Below, piece by piece: positions 38,368 through 48,676 of a stretch of DNA of 64,000 nt. Source of the stretch: Entomohabitans teleogrylli (GTDB lineage: Bacteria > Pseudomonadota > Gammaproteobacteria > Enterobacterales > Enterobacteriaceae); NCBI RefSeq assembly GCF_001484765.1, contig NZ_LLXO01000021.1, forward strand, positions 1 through 64,000. Reading direction: 5' to 3'. The translations under genes and the position numbers were made by a program. Within the stretch, counting starts at the first letter, position 1, and every line of letters begins with the position of its first letter. A model generated the notes under the pieces. The model was not told the origin of the DNA. It saw only the letters and a list, made by a program, of their open reading frames with translations, and made no database searches.

Positions 38368-38682
38368 TTATACCGCCATATTCATAATTTCCTGGTAGGC
38401 ACTAACCATTTTATTACGTACCTGAATACCGAGGTTTAAAGCGATAGATGATTTTTGTTGTGCGACCATCACATCATTAAGCGCAATATCCGGCGAACCG
38501 GAGATAAAACCTTCTGACTGCGCTCTGGCGGCGGATTGCAGAGTATTAATTTTATTTACGCCGTTAAATAACAGTGTGGAAAAGGAGACCGGTTTATGGT
38601 TGTTATTTCCCGGCGCGGGAATCACCGGCGCCTGACTGACGGGGATGGATTCCGCCAGTCCGTTTACTGGATTAATGGTCAT
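38368..38682 (-). CDS. fliE: FliE, MS ring-rod junction protein
   Basis: A 104-residue protein joining the MS ring to the rod and needed to open export. The C-terminal block SPDIALNDVMVAQQKSSIALNLGIQVRNKMVSAYQEIMNM is unmistakable (shown here in parts: DVMVAQQKSSIAL, VRNKMVSAYQEIM). It is divergent from fliF as in E. coli, but here it is followed by cheR on the same strand instead of standing alone. Confidence 0.95.
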   Translation of the reverse strand: MTINPVNGLAESIPVSQAPVIPAPGNNNHKPVSFSTLLFNGVNKINTLQSAARAQSEGFISGSPDIALNDVMVAQQKSSIALNLGIQVRNKMVSAYQEIMNMAV

Positions 38683-38943
38683 TAGATTTTCCTGTTATTT
38701 ATGTTTGTCGAATACAGTGGGGCTTATTTTTGCAGCTTACCATGGTGTGGCGCGGCGGAAAAAATACGATAAGCAGACAGAAGTTTTCGCTTATTACGAC
38801 TTAAAAAAAAACCGTTTCACTGATAATAGGATTCTGAATTTTGCCAACGATTCACAAGTGTGGTTTCAGTTTGCCATCGGGCGGCATATCGGCACGTAAT
38901 AAGGCGTGTCGGGGGCGTTATTTATTTGTTACGGGAATTCGGC
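38683..38943. promoter_or_regulatory. Divergent fliE-fliF promoter region
   Basis: 261 bp between the divergent fliE and fliF genes. By family knowledge it should carry FlhDC-dependent class 2 promoters for both. The sequence is AT-rich in its middle; I could not fix a FlhDC box by eye. Confidence 0.45.
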
Positions 38944-40602
38944 ATGCATGCCACAACTAATGCCAGTAAGAATAACATTGCTACTCTGATGACGGCGCTT
39001 GAACGCCTGCGCGCACATCCAAAACTTGTATTACTGGTGAGTGCCGCCGCGGCCCTTTCGGCGATCATCGCTCTGACATTGTGGGCCACCGCGCCAGCTT
39101 ATCGGGTGCTATACAGCAATATTAGCGACCGGGACGGCGGGGCGATTGTCGCGCAACTGACGCAGATGAATATCCCGTACCGGTTTAGCGACCGGGGCGG
39201 GGCGATTATGGTGCCGGCGGACCAGGTACATGATGCGCGCCTGAAACTGGCTCAGCAGGGGTTGCCGAAGGGCGGCTCGGTGGGTTTTGAACTGCTCGAC
39301 CAGGAAAAATTCGGTATCAGCCAGTTCAGTGAGCAGGTGAACTACCAGCGGGCGCTGGAAGGGGAGCTGTCGCGGACGATTGAATCTCTGGGACCGCTGC
39401 AAAGCGCCCGCGTCCATCTGGCTATTCCCAGACCTTCGCTGTTTGTTCGTGAGCAAAAGCAACCGACCGCGTCAGTGACGGTGAATCTGCACCCGGGCCG
39501 GATGCTGGAGCCCGGACAGGTGAGCGCCATAGGCTACTTAATCGCCAGCGCGGTGCCGGGTCTGAGCGCCGAAAGCGTCACCGTGGTGGATCAGAGCGGT
39601 CGGTTACTGACCCAGAACGGCGCCGGGCAACTGCACTCTTCGCAATTAAAGTATACCGCGGAGGTGGAGACCGACTATCAGCAGCGGATTCACGCTATCC
39701 TGGCGCCGCTGGTCGGTTCCCGAAACGTCAGAGCGCAGGTGACCGCCCAACTGGATTTTACCAGCCACGAACAGACCGCCGAACAGTATCAGCCGAATAA
39801 CGCCCCGGAAAAGCGGGCGATCCGCAGCCGTCAGAGCAGCGATGCGCAGCAGGGGGGAAGCTCTGGCGTGGGCGGCGTACCGGGAGCGCTAAGTAATCAG
39901 CCGCCGACGCCGGCCGCAGCGCCGCTCACCCAACCGATAACCGCGTCTCAGGGGACGGCGGCAGGCGACAAATCAACGGCGCTGACGCCCATTAACAGCA
40001 GCAAAGATGAAACGGTCAATTATGAACTGGACCGTACCCTGACCCATATCAGGCGCGGCGGTGGCACTATCGAACGCCTTTCCGTGGCGGTGGTCATCAA
40101 TCACCTGCCGGGAAAAGAGGGCGTGGACGAAGCGCTATCACAGCAGCAGATGGCGCAAATTGACGCGCTGGTGAAAGAGGCCGTTGGCTATTCCGCGGCG
40201 CGCGGCGATACCGTCAATGTCGTCAATTCGCCGTTCAGCAGCGCCGATAAAGAGGCGGATATCCCGCTGTGGCGCCAGCCTGATGTGATCGATCTGCTGA
40301 TGGCGGCGGTACGTTATCTGTTGATCGGCATTGTCGCCTGGGTGTTATGGCGCAAAGCGGTTCAGCCTTCCTGGTTACGCCATCAGGAGCTGGCGCTGCA
40401 GCGCCTGGAGCTGGAGAAAGAGGCACGCCAGGCGGAACTGGATGCCCTGGTCCGTGAAAAAGAGAGCGGAGCCAGAGTTAAAGCGCAGCAGCGCGTGGAT
40501 GCCGAACTACATACGCAGCAGCTACGTGAAATGGCGGAACAGGATCCGCAGGTGATCGCGCTGGTGTTGCGGCAGTGGATGAATAAGGAGCACGCTCAGT
40601 AA
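38944..40602 (+). CDS. fliF: FliF, MS-ring protein
   Basis: A 552-residue inner-membrane ring subunit and base of the flagellum. The ATG at 38944 ([11 protein letters not shown]) gives the expected N-terminus; the frame runs 28 codons further upstream without homology. A first membrane helix lies near residues 35-58, then ring-building motifs with [19 protein letters not shown] and [20 protein letters not shown] low-complexity periplasmic part and a second helix near 458-476 follow; the C-terminal tail binds FliG. Its stop overlaps the fliG start by one base. Confidence 0.97.
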   Translation: MHATTNASKNNIATLMTALERLRAHPKLVLLVSAAAALSAIIALTLWATAPAYRVLYSNISDRDGGAIVAQLTQMNIPYRFSDRGGAIMVPADQVHDARLKLAQQGLPKGGSVGFELLDQEKFGISQFSEQVNYQRALEGELSRTIESLGPLQSARVHLAIPRPSLFVREQKQPTASVTVNLHPGRMLEPGQVSAIGYLIASAVPGLSAESVTVVDQSGRLLTQNGAGQLHSSQLKYTAEVETDYQQRIHAILAPLVGSRNVRAQVTAQLDFTSHEQTAEQYQPNNAPEKRAIRSRQSSDAQQGGSSGVGGVPGALSNQPPTPAAAPLTQPITASQGTAAGDKSTALTPINSSKDETVNYELDRTLTHIRRGGGTIERLSVAVVINHLPGKEGVDEALSQQQMAQIDALVKEAVGYSAARGDTVNVVNSPFSSADKEADIPLWRQPDVIDLLMAAVRYLLIGIVAWVLWRKAVQPSWLRHQELALQRLELEKEARQAELDALVREKESGARVKAQQRVDAELHTQQLREMAEQDPQVIALVLRQWMNKEHAQ

Positions 40603-41588
40603 TGAATGCTTATGAAAGGAGCGCCGTGGTGATGCTGACGCTGGGCGATGAGCGTGCGGCGGAAGTGTTTAAGCACCTCAATACCCGGGAAGTCACGCAA
40701 ATCAGCTCGGCTATGGTCAGCATCAGCGGTTTCACCCATGAAGAATTGTCCAGCGTTCTCAGGGAGTTTCAGAAAGACGCGACTGAATTCGCGGCGCTGA
40801 GCGTCAATACCAGCGACTACCTGCGCAGCGTACTGGTGAAGGCGCTCGGGGAAGAGCGCGCCTCCAGCATGCTGGAAGATTTGCTGGATTCGCAAAACAG
40901 CCATAACGGCATCGAAACGCTCAATTTCATGGAGCCGGCGATGGTGTTCGATTTAATTCGCGACGAACACCCGCAGATCATCGCTACCATTCTGGTACAC
41001 CTGCGGCGCGGCCAGGCGGCGGATGTGCTGGCGAAGTTCGACGATCGCGAACGCAATGACATCATGCTGCGTATCGCTACGTTCGGCGGCGTCCAGCCCG
41101 CCGCGCTGCAGGAATTGACCGAAGTCCTCAATGGCCTGTTGCATGGTCAGAACCTTAAGCGCAGCAAAATGGGCGGCGTTCGTCCGGCGGCGGAGATCCT
41201 CAATCTGATGAAAACCCAGCAGGAAGAGTCGGCTATCGAGGCGGTGCGCGAATTTGACCAGGATCTGGCTCAGAAAATTATCGATGAGATGTTCCTGTTT
41301 GAAAATCTGGTGGATATGGAAGACCGCAGTATCCAGCGCATTCTTCAGGAAGTGGATAACGAATCGCTGATTGTCGCCCTGAAAGGTTCCGATCAGCCGT
41401 TGCGTAATAAATTCTTCCGCAATATGTCACGCCGCCAGGCGGAGATTATGCAGGAAGATCTCAACTCGCGTGGGCCGGTGCGTATGTCGCAGGTCGAGGC
41501 CGAGCAGAAAAATATTCTGTTGGTGGTGCGCCGCCTCGCGGAGAGCGGCGAAGTGGTGATTGGCGGCAGCGAGGATGTCTATGTCTGA
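40602..41588 (+). CDS. fliG: FliG, motor switch protein
   Basis: A 328-residue rotor protein that converts stator force to torque. Conserved are the N-terminal FliF-binding part, the middle [21 protein letters not shown] (EHPQ motif) and the C-terminal charged helix that faces MotA ([21 protein letters not shown]). One base shared with the fliF stop and 8 with fliH, so fliF-G-H are translated as a chain. Confidence 0.97.
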   Translation: MNAYERSAVVMLTLGDERAAEVFKHLNTREVTQISSAMVSISGFTHEELSSVLREFQKDATEFAALSVNTSDYLRSVLVKALGEERASSMLEDLLDSQNSHNGIETLNFMEPAMVFDLIRDEHPQIIATILVHLRRGQAADVLAKFDDRERNDIMLRIATFGGVQPAALQELTEVLNGLLHGQNLKRSKMGGVRPAAEILNLMKTQQEESAIEAVREFDQDLAQKIIDEMFLFENLVDMEDRSIQRILQEVDNESLIVALKGSDQPLRNKFFRNMSRRQAEIMQEDLNSRGPVRMSQVEAEQKNILLVVRRLAESGEVVIGGSEDVYV

Positions 41589-42276
41589 TAAAAACTGGCA
41601 GCACTGGCAGCCGACGGATTTACTGGCGGAATCCCGCCACCGCGAACCCGAGATAACGGCGCCGGCCAAAAACTACCCGTCAGAAGAACTGCTCCAGGCT
41701 GAATTATCCCGTTTGCGCCAGCAGGCTGAGAAAGCCGGATTTGCCCAGGGCGAGGCGCGCGGCCTCGAAGAAGGGAGCCAACGCGGTTATGAAGAGGGGC
41801 TGAGCCAGGGTCGCCAGCAGGGGCTGGAGCAGGGGCTGGCCGAATCGCAGGCGCAGCTGGCGCACAATGCCGGGCAGCTCAACCAGCTTCTGGAGGCGTT
41901 TAAATCCGCGCTGGATAGTCTCGACTGCGTGATTCCATCGCGTCTGGTACAGCTTTCGCTGAGCGCGGTGCGCGCCCTGGTAGGTAAAAGCGTGGTCATT
42001 GATAACGCTTTGCTGCTGGAAAAAATTCAGCAACTGGTGGAAGAGGACCCGTTGCTGAAGGGGGAGGCGCAACTGTGGGTCAACCATGAAGAGGTCGCGC
42101 TGGTGGAGCAGCATCTCGGCGCTACGCTGAAATCGCTGGGCTGGCAGTTGCGCGGCGATGCGCATATGTTGCCGGGCGGCTGCCGCATCACTTCACCGCT
42201 GGGGGAGATTGACGCCACCCTGGAGACCCGCTGGCGGGAGCTGTGCGATCTGAGCCGCGAGGAGTCGTGCCGATGA
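41581..42276 (+). CDS. fliH: FliH, export ATPase regulator
   Basis: A 231-residue elongated stalk protein that binds FliI and tethers it to the C ring. The ATG at 41581 ([15 protein letters not shown]) starts inside fliG; upstream in-frame ATGs at 41560 and 41575 are not homologous. The N-terminus has tryptophans (NWQHWQP) that dock on FliN/FlhA. A Gly-rich repeat pattern ([22 protein letters not shown]) follows, as in E. coli. Ends in the fliI start. Confidence 0.94.
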   Translation: MSDKNWQHWQPTDLLAESRHREPEITAPAKNYPSEELLQAELSRLRQQAEKAGFAQGEARGLEEGSQRGYEEGLSQGRQQGLEQGLAESQAQLAHNAGQLNQLLEAFKSALDSLDCVIPSRLVQLSLSAVRALVGKSVVIDNALLLEKIQQLVEEDPLLKGEAQLWVNHEEVALVEQHLGATLKSLGWQLRGDAHMLPGGCRITSPLGEIDATLETRWRELCDLSREESCR

Positions 42277-43625
42277 TGGCGCGTCTCACCCACTGGCTGG
42301 GGGCTATCGATAGCCAGGAAGCGCGCATCGCCACGCTGCCGGCGTTCCGCCGCTACGGTAAGCTCACCCGCGCCACCGGGCTGGTGATGGAGGCGGTGGG
42401 GCTACAGTTGCCGATCGGCACCCTGTGTATTGTCGAGCGTCGCCACAATAACGGCATCGCCAGGGTGGAAAGCGAGGTGGTGGGGTTTAACGGCAATGTG
42501 CTGTACCTGATGCCGCTGGAGAACGTCGACGGTGTGTTGCCCGGCGCCCGCGTTTACGCGCTGGAGGGCAGCGCTGGCAAACAATTACCGCTGGGGCCGG
42601 CGCTGCTGGGGCGGGTTCTGGATGCCTGCGCCCGTCCGCTGGATGGGTTGCCGCCGCCTGGCCGCCAGCACTGCGACTCGCTGTTTACTGCGCCGTTCAA
42701 TCCCCTGTTGCGCGACCCGATTAAAGATGTGCTGGATGTCGGCGTACGGGCGATTAACGGCCTGCTGACCGTGGGGCGCGGCCAGCGGATGGGGCTGTTT
42801 GCCGGCTCCGGGGTGGGTAAAAGTGTGTTGCTGGGGATGATGGCGCGCTACACCCGGGCGGACGTGATTGTCGTCGGGCTGATTGGCGAGCGCGGGCGGG
42901 AAGTCAAAGATTTTATTGAAAACATTCTCGGCAAAGAAGGGGTGAAGCGTTCCGTGGTGATCGCCGCCCCGGCGGATATCTCGCCGATTCTGCGCATGCA
43001 GGGGGCGGTTTATGCCACGCGCATCGCCGAGGATTTTCGCGATCGCGGCAAAGATGTGCTGTTGATCATGGATTCCCTGACGCGTTACGCCATGGCGCAG
43101 CGCGAAATCGCGCTGGCGATCGGCGAACCGCCGGCGACCAAAGGTTACCCGCCTTCAGTTTTTGCCAAACTGCCGGCGCTGGTTGAGCGCGCCGGTAACG
43201 GGATTAAGGGCGGCGGGTCGATCACCGCTTTCTATACCGTGCTTACCGAAGGGGACGATCAGCAAGACCCGATCGCCGATTCCGCGCGCGCCATTCTTGA
43301 CGGTCATATTGTGCTGTCGCGCCGCCTCGCGGAGGCGGGCCATTATCCGGCGATCGATATTGAAGCCTCTGTCAGCCGGGCGATAACTGAACTGGTGACC
43401 AGCCAGCGCCACGCCACGGTATGTCGGTTTAAACAGCTGCTTTCCGCTTTCCAGCGCAACCGCGATTTGATCAGCGTCGGCGCCTATGCCGCGGGCAGCG
43501 ATCCGCTGCTGGACAGCGCGGTGGCGCTGTATCCACAGATGGAAGCCTGGCTGCGCCAGAACATCAATGAAAACTGCAGCTACGATGACGCCGGGCGTCT
43601 GCTGGAGGCGATTTTTGCCGGTTAA
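42273..43625 (+). CDS. fliI: FliI, flagellar export ATPase
   Basis: A 450-residue ATPase resembling the F1 beta subunit. The Walker A is [15 protein letters not shown] (about residues 173-187) and the Walker B lies in [17 protein letters not shown]. The ATG at 42273 has GAGGAG 8 bases upstream and overlaps fliH by 4; a second ATG follows at once. It energises release of substrates from chaperones at the export gate. Confidence 0.97.
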   Translation: MMARLTHWLGAIDSQEARIATLPAFRRYGKLTRATGLVMEAVGLQLPIGTLCIVERRHNNGIARVESEVVGFNGNVLYLMPLENVDGVLPGARVYALEGSAGKQLPLGPALLGRVLDACARPLDGLPPPGRQHCDSLFTAPFNPLLRDPIKDVLDVGVRAINGLLTVGRGQRMGLFAGSGVGKSVLLGMMARYTRADVIVVGLIGERGREVKDFIENILGKEGVKRSVVIAAPADISPILRMQGAVYATRIAEDFRDRGKDVLLIMDSLTRYAMAQREIALAIGEPPATKGYPPSVFAKLPALVERAGNGIKGGGSITAFYTVLTEGDDQQDPIADSARAILDGHIVLSRRLAEAGHYPAIDIEASVSRAITELVTSQRHATVCRFKQLLSAFQRNRDLISVGAYAAGSDPLLDSAVALYPQMEAWLRQNINENCSYDDAGRLLEAIFAG

Positions 43626-43640
43626 GAGGAGGATGACGCG

Positions 43641-44087
43641 ATGACCACCACTGCGATGGAGATGCTGCGCCATCTGGCGCAGCAGAAGCTTGAGGACGCC
43701 ACAGCGGAACTGGGGAGGGTTCAGCAGGACTATAGCCGGGCGGTAAACCAGATGGAGCAACTTACCGGTTACCAGCAGGAGTACCAACAGGCGCTGCATG
43801 ACCATATTGTCGGCAAAGGTCTGACGATGGGGGAGCTGGTTAACCTGCAACTGTTTATCGATTCTCTCGGCCAGGCTATGGGTCAGCACGCCCGTCATGT
43901 CAATGATTGCCAGCAGTCGGTTAACCAGGCGCTGGCGTCATGGCGCCAGGATAAGCAGCGTCTGAATGCCTTCGATATCCTGAAGCAGCGCGCCGATACG
44001 CTACGCCTGGCCCGGGAACAGCGTCAGGAACAGAAAGAGATGGATGAGTTTGCCCGGCGCGCCGGCCATAGCAAAGAGGGAATGTGA
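43641..44087 (+). CDS. fliJ: FliJ, export chaperone-escort protein
   Basis: A 148-residue antiparallel coiled-coil protein that sits in the FliI ring and couples FlhA to the proton motive force. The Gln/Leu-rich heptads (LAQQKLEDATAELGRVQQDY) and the C-terminal RQEQKEMDEFARRAG are typical. It is the same length class as E. coli FliJ (147). Confidence 0.94.
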   Translation: MTTTAMEMLRHLAQQKLEDATAELGRVQQDYSRAVNQMEQLTGYQQEYQQALHDHIVGKGLTMGELVNLQLFIDSLGQAMGQHARHVNDCQQSVNQALASWRQDKQRLNAFDILKQRADTLRLAREQRQEQKEMDEFARRAGHSKEGM

Positions 44088-45157
44088 TGGTGAATATCCT
44101 CCCCGGGTTAATAGTTTCCAGCCCACTGTCTGACGAGCACCTGATGCCAGGTGGAGAGACCGGCGCTTTTGCCGCCGATCTGGAAGAGAAAATGGCCCAG
44201 TTGCTGCTGCCGGAAACGCCCGTATTACTCGCTGCGCCGCCTGAAAAGGCGCCGCCGGAGCGCGATCCTCCGCCGACGGCGGTGTTGCCCGCGTTATTGA
44301 TCGATATCGAACAGGTCGCTGCGCTACTGGCGCCGCAGGCGGTACCGCCGCCGGTCGCTGATGAAGGCAATGAGCTCGCTATGCCGCTGCGTACTGCACA
44401 GATGCCGGGCGATCCCACGCCGTTGAGCAAAGCGATGGCGGCTTTCTCCTTTAGCGATGGCCCGCCGACGCCGGTGCGGGAGATCGCGGAAAAAGCCCCT
44501 TTGACCACGGAAGTAAAGGAGCCGCGATTGCCTGCTATCACACCGTTGCGGGAGGGCGCGGGCCGCAGCAATGAGGCGGCGCCGCTGGCAGGGGAAGGGC
44601 GCCAGCCGGTGAAGGTGGCGATGACGGCAGACAATCCGGCGCCGCTCAGCGCCTCCGTCAGTAGCCCGGCGGCTGGCGTTGCGCATACTGCGTCATTAAG
44701 CGCGGCGCCGCCGACCGCGACAGCGTTCATTGCGCCGCCGCCGGGCAGTGACGCCTGGCGCCATGCGCTGGGTCAGCAACTGGCGGTATTTACCCGCAAC
44801 CATATCCATCACGCTGAAATCCGTCTCAATCCGCAGGAGCTGGGGGTGATTAAAATTCACCTACGCCTCAATAATGAGCAGGTCAGTCTGCAGGCGTTCA
44901 GTGAACATCACCAGGTGCGCGCCGCGCTGGAGGCGGCGATGCCGACTCTGCGCCACGCCCTGTCGGAGGCGGGGATTCAGCTCAGCCACAGCAGCGTCGG
45001 ATCGGAATCCGCCGCGGCGCGGGATGATGAACATCGTCCGCCATCTTCTGCGCGCCGCCAGCAAGAGGAGGGCGCTCACCCTGAGGAGTTTGATAGCGCA
45101 GCGGACGGCGCTATGGGGGTGACTCCGCGCCGTGGGGGAATTAATACTTATGTCTGA
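44087..45157 (+). CDS. fliK: FliK, hook-length control protein
   Basis: A 356-residue molecular ruler. The ATG at 44087 overlaps the last base of fliJ; the frame could also open at GTG 44084. The N-terminal two-thirds are low-complexity and rich in Pro/Ala. The C-terminal switch domain (EIRLNPQELGVIKIHLRL ... QVRAALEAAMPTLRHAL) acts on FlhB. The N-terminal region is poorly conserved, as usual. Closes fliFGHIJK; fliL follows after 143 bp. Confidence 0.94.
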   Translation: MVNILPGLIVSSPLSDEHLMPGGETGAFAADLEEKMAQLLLPETPVLLAAPPEKAPPERDPPPTAVLPALLIDIEQVAALLAPQAVPPPVADEGNELAMPLRTAQMPGDPTPLSKAMAAFSFSDGPPTPVREIAEKAPLTTEVKEPRLPAITPLREGAGRSNEAAPLAGEGRQPVKVAMTADNPAPLSASVSSPAAGVAHTASLSAAPPTATAFIAPPPGSDAWRHALGQQLAVFTRNHIHHAEIRLNPQELGVIKIHLRLNNEQVSLQAFSEHHQVRAALEAAMPTLRHALSEAGIQLSHSSVGSESAAARDDEHRPPSSARRQQEEGAHPEEFDSAADGAMGVTPRRGGINTYV

Positions 45158-45300
45158 GCGCCATTGTTAACCATAAATCAGCCAGCAGTAATTTCACCTG
45201 TTTAGCGAATTGTTCCGTCGCCTGGCTGTAATAGAATGGCGGATATAATTCAAAAGACGCATACCAGCATCCAAATAACAGACATCAGGATTTTCATACC

Positions 45301-45798
45301 ATGCCAAAAAGGAATCAAAATACGCCATCAGGGGGTAATCGAAATGTGTTTATTATCCCGCTGTTACTTTTGGTTGCGTTGAGCGCCTGCGCCACGGCGG
45401 GCTATACGCTGTATGAGATGAATAATATTAAGCAGCATGGCAATGTCAGCCAGCAGAATATCCCACCGGCGCCGCCGATCAATCCGATATATATGCCGCT
45501 GGATACTTTTACGGTGAGCCTGAAACCCACCGAGCAGGAAATTGATCGGGTGCTGTATATTGGCTTAACGCTGCGGGTAGCGGATAACGAAGCGAAAAAC
45601 GTGCTCGACAGTTTTTTACCCGAAGTACGTAGTCGACTGCTTATTTTATTTTCGAAACAGACCGCCGAAGAGTTATCTACCGACGAGGGGAAATATCGTC
45701 TGGTAGATAAAATTAAAGAGGTGGTGAATCAGCCATTCTCCACCAGCCAGCGCATTACGGTGACCGATGTGTTATTTAACGCCTTTATTCTGCGGTAG
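45301..45798 (+). CDS. fliL: FliL, stator-associated membrane protein
   Basis: A 165-residue single-pass inner-membrane protein (helix about residues 16-37) with a periplasmic domain (LDTFTVSLKPTEQEIDRVLYIGLTLRV). By family knowledge it forms a ring around the stator and supports torque. A 143-bp gap separates it from fliK, long enough for the separate class 2 promoter expected for fliLMNOPQR. The ribosome site is weak (AGGA about 10 bases upstream). Confidence 0.94.
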   Translation: MPKRNQNTPSGGNRNVFIIPLLLLVALSACATAGYTLYEMNNIKQHGNVSQQNIPPAPPINPIYMPLDTFTVSLKPTEQEIDRVLYIGLTLRVADNEAKNVLDSFLPEVRSRLLILFSKQTAEELSTDEGKYRLVDKIKEVVNQPFSTSQRITVTDVLFNAFILR

Positions 45799-45803
45799 CG
45801 ATT

Positions 45804-46802
45804 ATGTCTGACGGTGCATTGTCCCAGGCGGAAATCGACCGTCTGTTAAATGGCGGCAGCGGTAGCGAAAGCGAACACCATAGCACCGTGGCGCCAGGGG
45901 ATGACGGGATTAAACCCTACGATCCGAATATTCAGCGCCGTGTGGTGCGCGAACGCCTGCATTCGCTGGAAATTATTAATGAACGCTTTGCCCGCCAGTT
46001 TCGCATCGGGCTGTTTAACCTGCTGCGCCGCAGCCCGGATGTCACCGCCGGTCATATTAAAATCCAGCCCTACCACGAATTTGCGCGCAACCTGCCGGTA
46101 CCGACGAACCTGAATCTGGTCCATATGAATCCGCTACGCGGCACTGCGCTGTTCGTCTTTTCGCCCAATCTGGTGTTTATGGCGGTGGATAATCTGTTTG
46201 GCGGCGATGGTCGTTTCCCTACCAAGGTGGACGGGCGTGAATTTACCCCGACCGAGCAGCGCATTATTCAGCGCATCATGACAATGGCGCTGGAGGCCTA
46301 CGACTACGCGTGGAGTTCAATCTACAAGCTGCGCACTGAATATGTCCGTGCGGAAGTTCAGGTCAAATTCACCAATATCACCTCGTCGCCCAACGATATT
46401 GTGGTGACTACGCCGTTTTATGTCGAAATCGGTCCCCACCGCGGCGAGTTCGAGATCTGCATCCCCTTCAGCATTATTGAACCGCTGCGCGAACTGTTGA
46501 CCAACCCGCCGATGGAAAACTCCCGCCAGGAAGATGCCCAGTGGCGCGACACTCTGGCGTCGCAGGTGCGCGAGACCGAACTGGAACTGGTGGCTAATTT
46601 CGCGGAAATAGAAACCCGTCTGTCGCGCGTTATGAAGCTGAAACAGGGGGATGTGATAACCATCGACAAGCCGGACAGTGTTGAGGTTTCAGTGAACGGT
46701 GTCGCGGTATTTTCCGGCCTGTATGGCTGTGTGAATAAGCAATATGCCCTGAAAGTCGAGCAGATGATCAACCCCGTTTTAGGATCTTTAAAAAAGGAGT
46801 AG
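45804..46802 (+). CDS. fliM: FliM, motor switch protein binding CheY-P
   Basis: A 332-residue C-ring protein. The N-terminal LSQAEIDRLLNGG (about residues 5-17) is the CheY-P docking peptide. The middle CheC-like domain contacts FliG (GHIKIQPYHEFARNLPVPTN region), and the C-terminus resembles FliN. The start lies 5 bases after fliL. Highly conserved. Confidence 0.97.
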   Translation: MSDGALSQAEIDRLLNGGSGSESEHHSTVAPGDDGIKPYDPNIQRRVVRERLHSLEIINERFARQFRIGLFNLLRRSPDVTAGHIKIQPYHEFARNLPVPTNLNLVHMNPLRGTALFVFSPNLVFMAVDNLFGGDGRFPTKVDGREFTPTEQRIIQRIMTMALEAYDYAWSSIYKLRTEYVRAEVQVKFTNITSSPNDIVVTTPFYVEIGPHRGEFEICIPFSIIEPLRELLTNPPMENSRQEDAQWRDTLASQVRETELELVANFAEIETRLSRVMKLKQGDVITIDKPDSVEVSVNGVAVFSGLYGCVNKQYALKVEQMINPVLGSLKKE

Positions 46803-46808
46803 TTACCC

Positions 46809-47213
46809 ATGAGTAACACCACATCCACTGCGGATGCTGATAAATCCGCCATTGACGATCTGTGGGGCGAGGCGATGAGCGAACAGCTCGGCGCGGAAAG
46901 CGCCGGGGCCGCCGCTCCCGGAACGGCGGAAGCCGCGATGAGTCATTTTTCGCAAGATCTGGATTTGATTCTTGATATTCCGGTGCGGATGACGGTGGAA
47001 CTGGGGCGCACCAAAATGACTATCAAGGAGTTATTGCGCCTGAGTCAGGGCTCGGTAGTCACGCTGGACGGTCTGGCCGGAGAACCGCTGGATATCCTGA
47101 TTAACGGTTATCTGATTGCCCAGGGGGAGGTGGTGGTGGTGTCCGATAAATTCGGGATCCGCATTACCGATATTATTACCCCTTCGGAACGTATGCACCG
47201 CCTGAGCCGCTAA
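46809..47213 (+). CDS. fliN: FliN, motor switch protein
   Basis: A 134-residue C-ring protein. The N-terminal 45 residues are variable; the conserved core is DLILDIPVRMTVELGRTKM and LLRLSQGSVVTLDGLAGEPLD, ending RITDIITPSERMHRL. It holds FliH-FliI at the base of the motor. Its stop overlaps fliO by one base. Confidence 0.97.
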   Translation: MSNTTSTADADKSAIDDLWGEAMSEQLGAESAGAAAPGTAEAAMSHFSQDLDLILDIPVRMTVELGRTKMTIKELLRLSQGSVVTLDGLAGEPLDILINGYLIAQGEVVVVSDKFGIRITDIITPSERMHRLSR

Positions 47214-47623
47214 TGAAAAATCCTCTTTCCGGCGAGATGGTCGGGCTGGCGCCAGCGCTTGACAGCGCGGCGCCCGGCGCGCTGCTGTTTGATGTTGGCG
47301 GCGCTCTGGCGCTGATTTTACTGTTTATCGCTGCGGTGGCGTGGATAGTCCGGCGCGCGGGGCTGGCCCCCGGCGCGGTGCGCGGTCACAAGCCGCTGAA
47401 AGTCACCAGCAGCCAACTATTGGGACCCCGTGAGCGGGTGGTAATTGTTGAGGTGGAGGGCAAACGGCTGCTGCTGGGGGTGACGTCGTCGCATATCAGC
47501 TACCTTGCTACCCTGGGGAAAGAGGAGGCCAGCGATCCGCTTCCCGGGACGTTGCCGGAGCGCCATTTCCAGCGCCTGTTGGACAGAATACTCAGGAAAA
47601 ACCGACCGGAGCCGGCATCATGA
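47213..47623 (+). CDS. fliO: FliO, export gate assembly protein
   Basis: A 136-residue small membrane protein with one helix (about residues 24-44) and a cytoplasmic domain ([25 protein letters not shown]) that identifies the family. It acts in early stability of FliP during gate assembly. Overlaps both fliN and fliP. Confidence 0.93.
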   Translation: MKNPLSGEMVGLAPALDSAAPGALLFDVGGALALILLFIAAVAWIVRRAGLAPGAVRGHKPLKVTSSQLLGPRERVVIVEVEGKRLLLGVTSSHISYLATLGKEEASDPLPGTLPERHFQRLLDRILRKNRPEPAS

Positions 47624-48384
47624 AAAGTGCGCGAAATGCCGCCCGGCGGCGCATCAGGGGAGCGCTGTGGGGGCTGGGATGCGCGCTGCTGCTGGCGGCT
47701 CCGGCAGGGCTGGCGGCCAATAGCGATGTCATGCTGCTGCGTTCCGGGGCAGAAAGCTGGTCTCTGCCGCTCCAAACCTTATTCCTGCTGACTTCCATCA
47801 CCTTTCTGCCCGCGATACTGCTGATGATGACCGGTTTTACCCGCATCATCATTGTGCTGGGGCTGTTGCGTAACGCGCTGGGTACCCCCTCCACGCCGCC
47901 GAATCAGGTGCTGTTAGGGCTGGCGCTGTTTGTGACTTTCTACGTGATGTCGCCGGTGTTTAATGATATCTACCGTCACGCCTGGCAGCCCCTGAGCGAA
48001 GATAAGATATCGATGGAGACTGCGTTACAGCGGGCGGCGACGCCGATGAAGGAGTTTATGCTGCAGCAGACCCGTGAAACGGATCTGGCGCTGTATACGC
48101 GCATGGCTAAAGAGGACAATTTCGCCACGCCGCAGGCGGTGCCGCTGCGTATTTTGCTGCCGGCCTTTGTCACCAGCGAGCTGAAAAGCGCTTTCCAGAT
48201 AGGCTTCACGGTGTTTATTCCGTTCCTGATTATCGATCTGGTGGTCGCCAGCGTTCTGATGGCGCTGGGGATGATGATGGTGCCGCCGGCGACTATCTCG
48301 TTGCCGTTCAAACTGATGCTGTTTGTGCTGGTGGACGGCTGGCAGTTGATCATCGGTTCACTGGCCCAGAGTTTCTTTAGTTAG
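47620..48384 (+). CDS. fliP: FliP, export gate core protein
   Basis: A 254-residue core gate protein (five copies with FliQ4FliR1). A signal peptide that is cleaved in enterobacteria (about residues 1-31, ending GLAANS) precedes four membrane helices. Signatures are [20 protein letters not shown] and [22 protein letters not shown]. The N-terminus is about nine residues longer and more basic than in E. coli. Confidence 0.97.
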   Translation: MKSARNAARRRIRGALWGLGCALLLAAPAGLAANSDVMLLRSGAESWSLPLQTLFLLTSITFLPAILLMMTGFTRIIIVLGLLRNALGTPSTPPNQVLLGLALFVTFYVMSPVFNDIYRHAWQPLSEDKISMETALQRAATPMKEFMLQQTRETDLALYTRMAKEDNFATPQAVPLRILLPAFVTSELKSAFQIGFTVFIPFLIIDLVVASVLMALGMMMVPPATISLPFKLMLFVLVDGWQLIIGSLAQSFFS

Positions 48385-48403
48385 CCTGCGCAAGGAGATC
48401 GGA

Positions 48404-48673
48404 ATGACGCCAGAAAGCGTGTTGGCGATGGGGTTTCAGGCGGTGAGAGTCGGCCTGATGATTGCGGTGCCGCTACTGCTGGCGGCGCTGTTTACCGGGT
48501 TGATCATCAGTATTTTGCAGGCCTCGACGCAAATTAATGAGATGACGCTCTCTTTTATTCCCAAGATTCTGGTCATTCTGGCGGTGGCCATTTGCCTCGG
48601 CCCGTGGATGTTGACCCTGTTCATTGACTATATGCGCACGCTGTACAGCAACCTGCCTTACATTATCGGCTAA
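48404..48673 (+). CDS. fliQ: FliQ, export gate protein
   Basis: An 89-residue protein of two membrane helices (TPESVLAMGFQAVRVGLMIA ... GLIISILQASTQINEMTLSFIP) forming part of the export channel with FliP and FliR. GGAGA precedes the ATG. Standard length. Confidence 0.97.
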   Translation: MTPESVLAMGFQAVRVGLMIAVPLLLAALFTGLIISILQASTQINEMTLSFIPKILVILAVAICLGPWMLTLFIDYMRTLYSNLPYIIG

Positions 48674-48676
48674 GCG

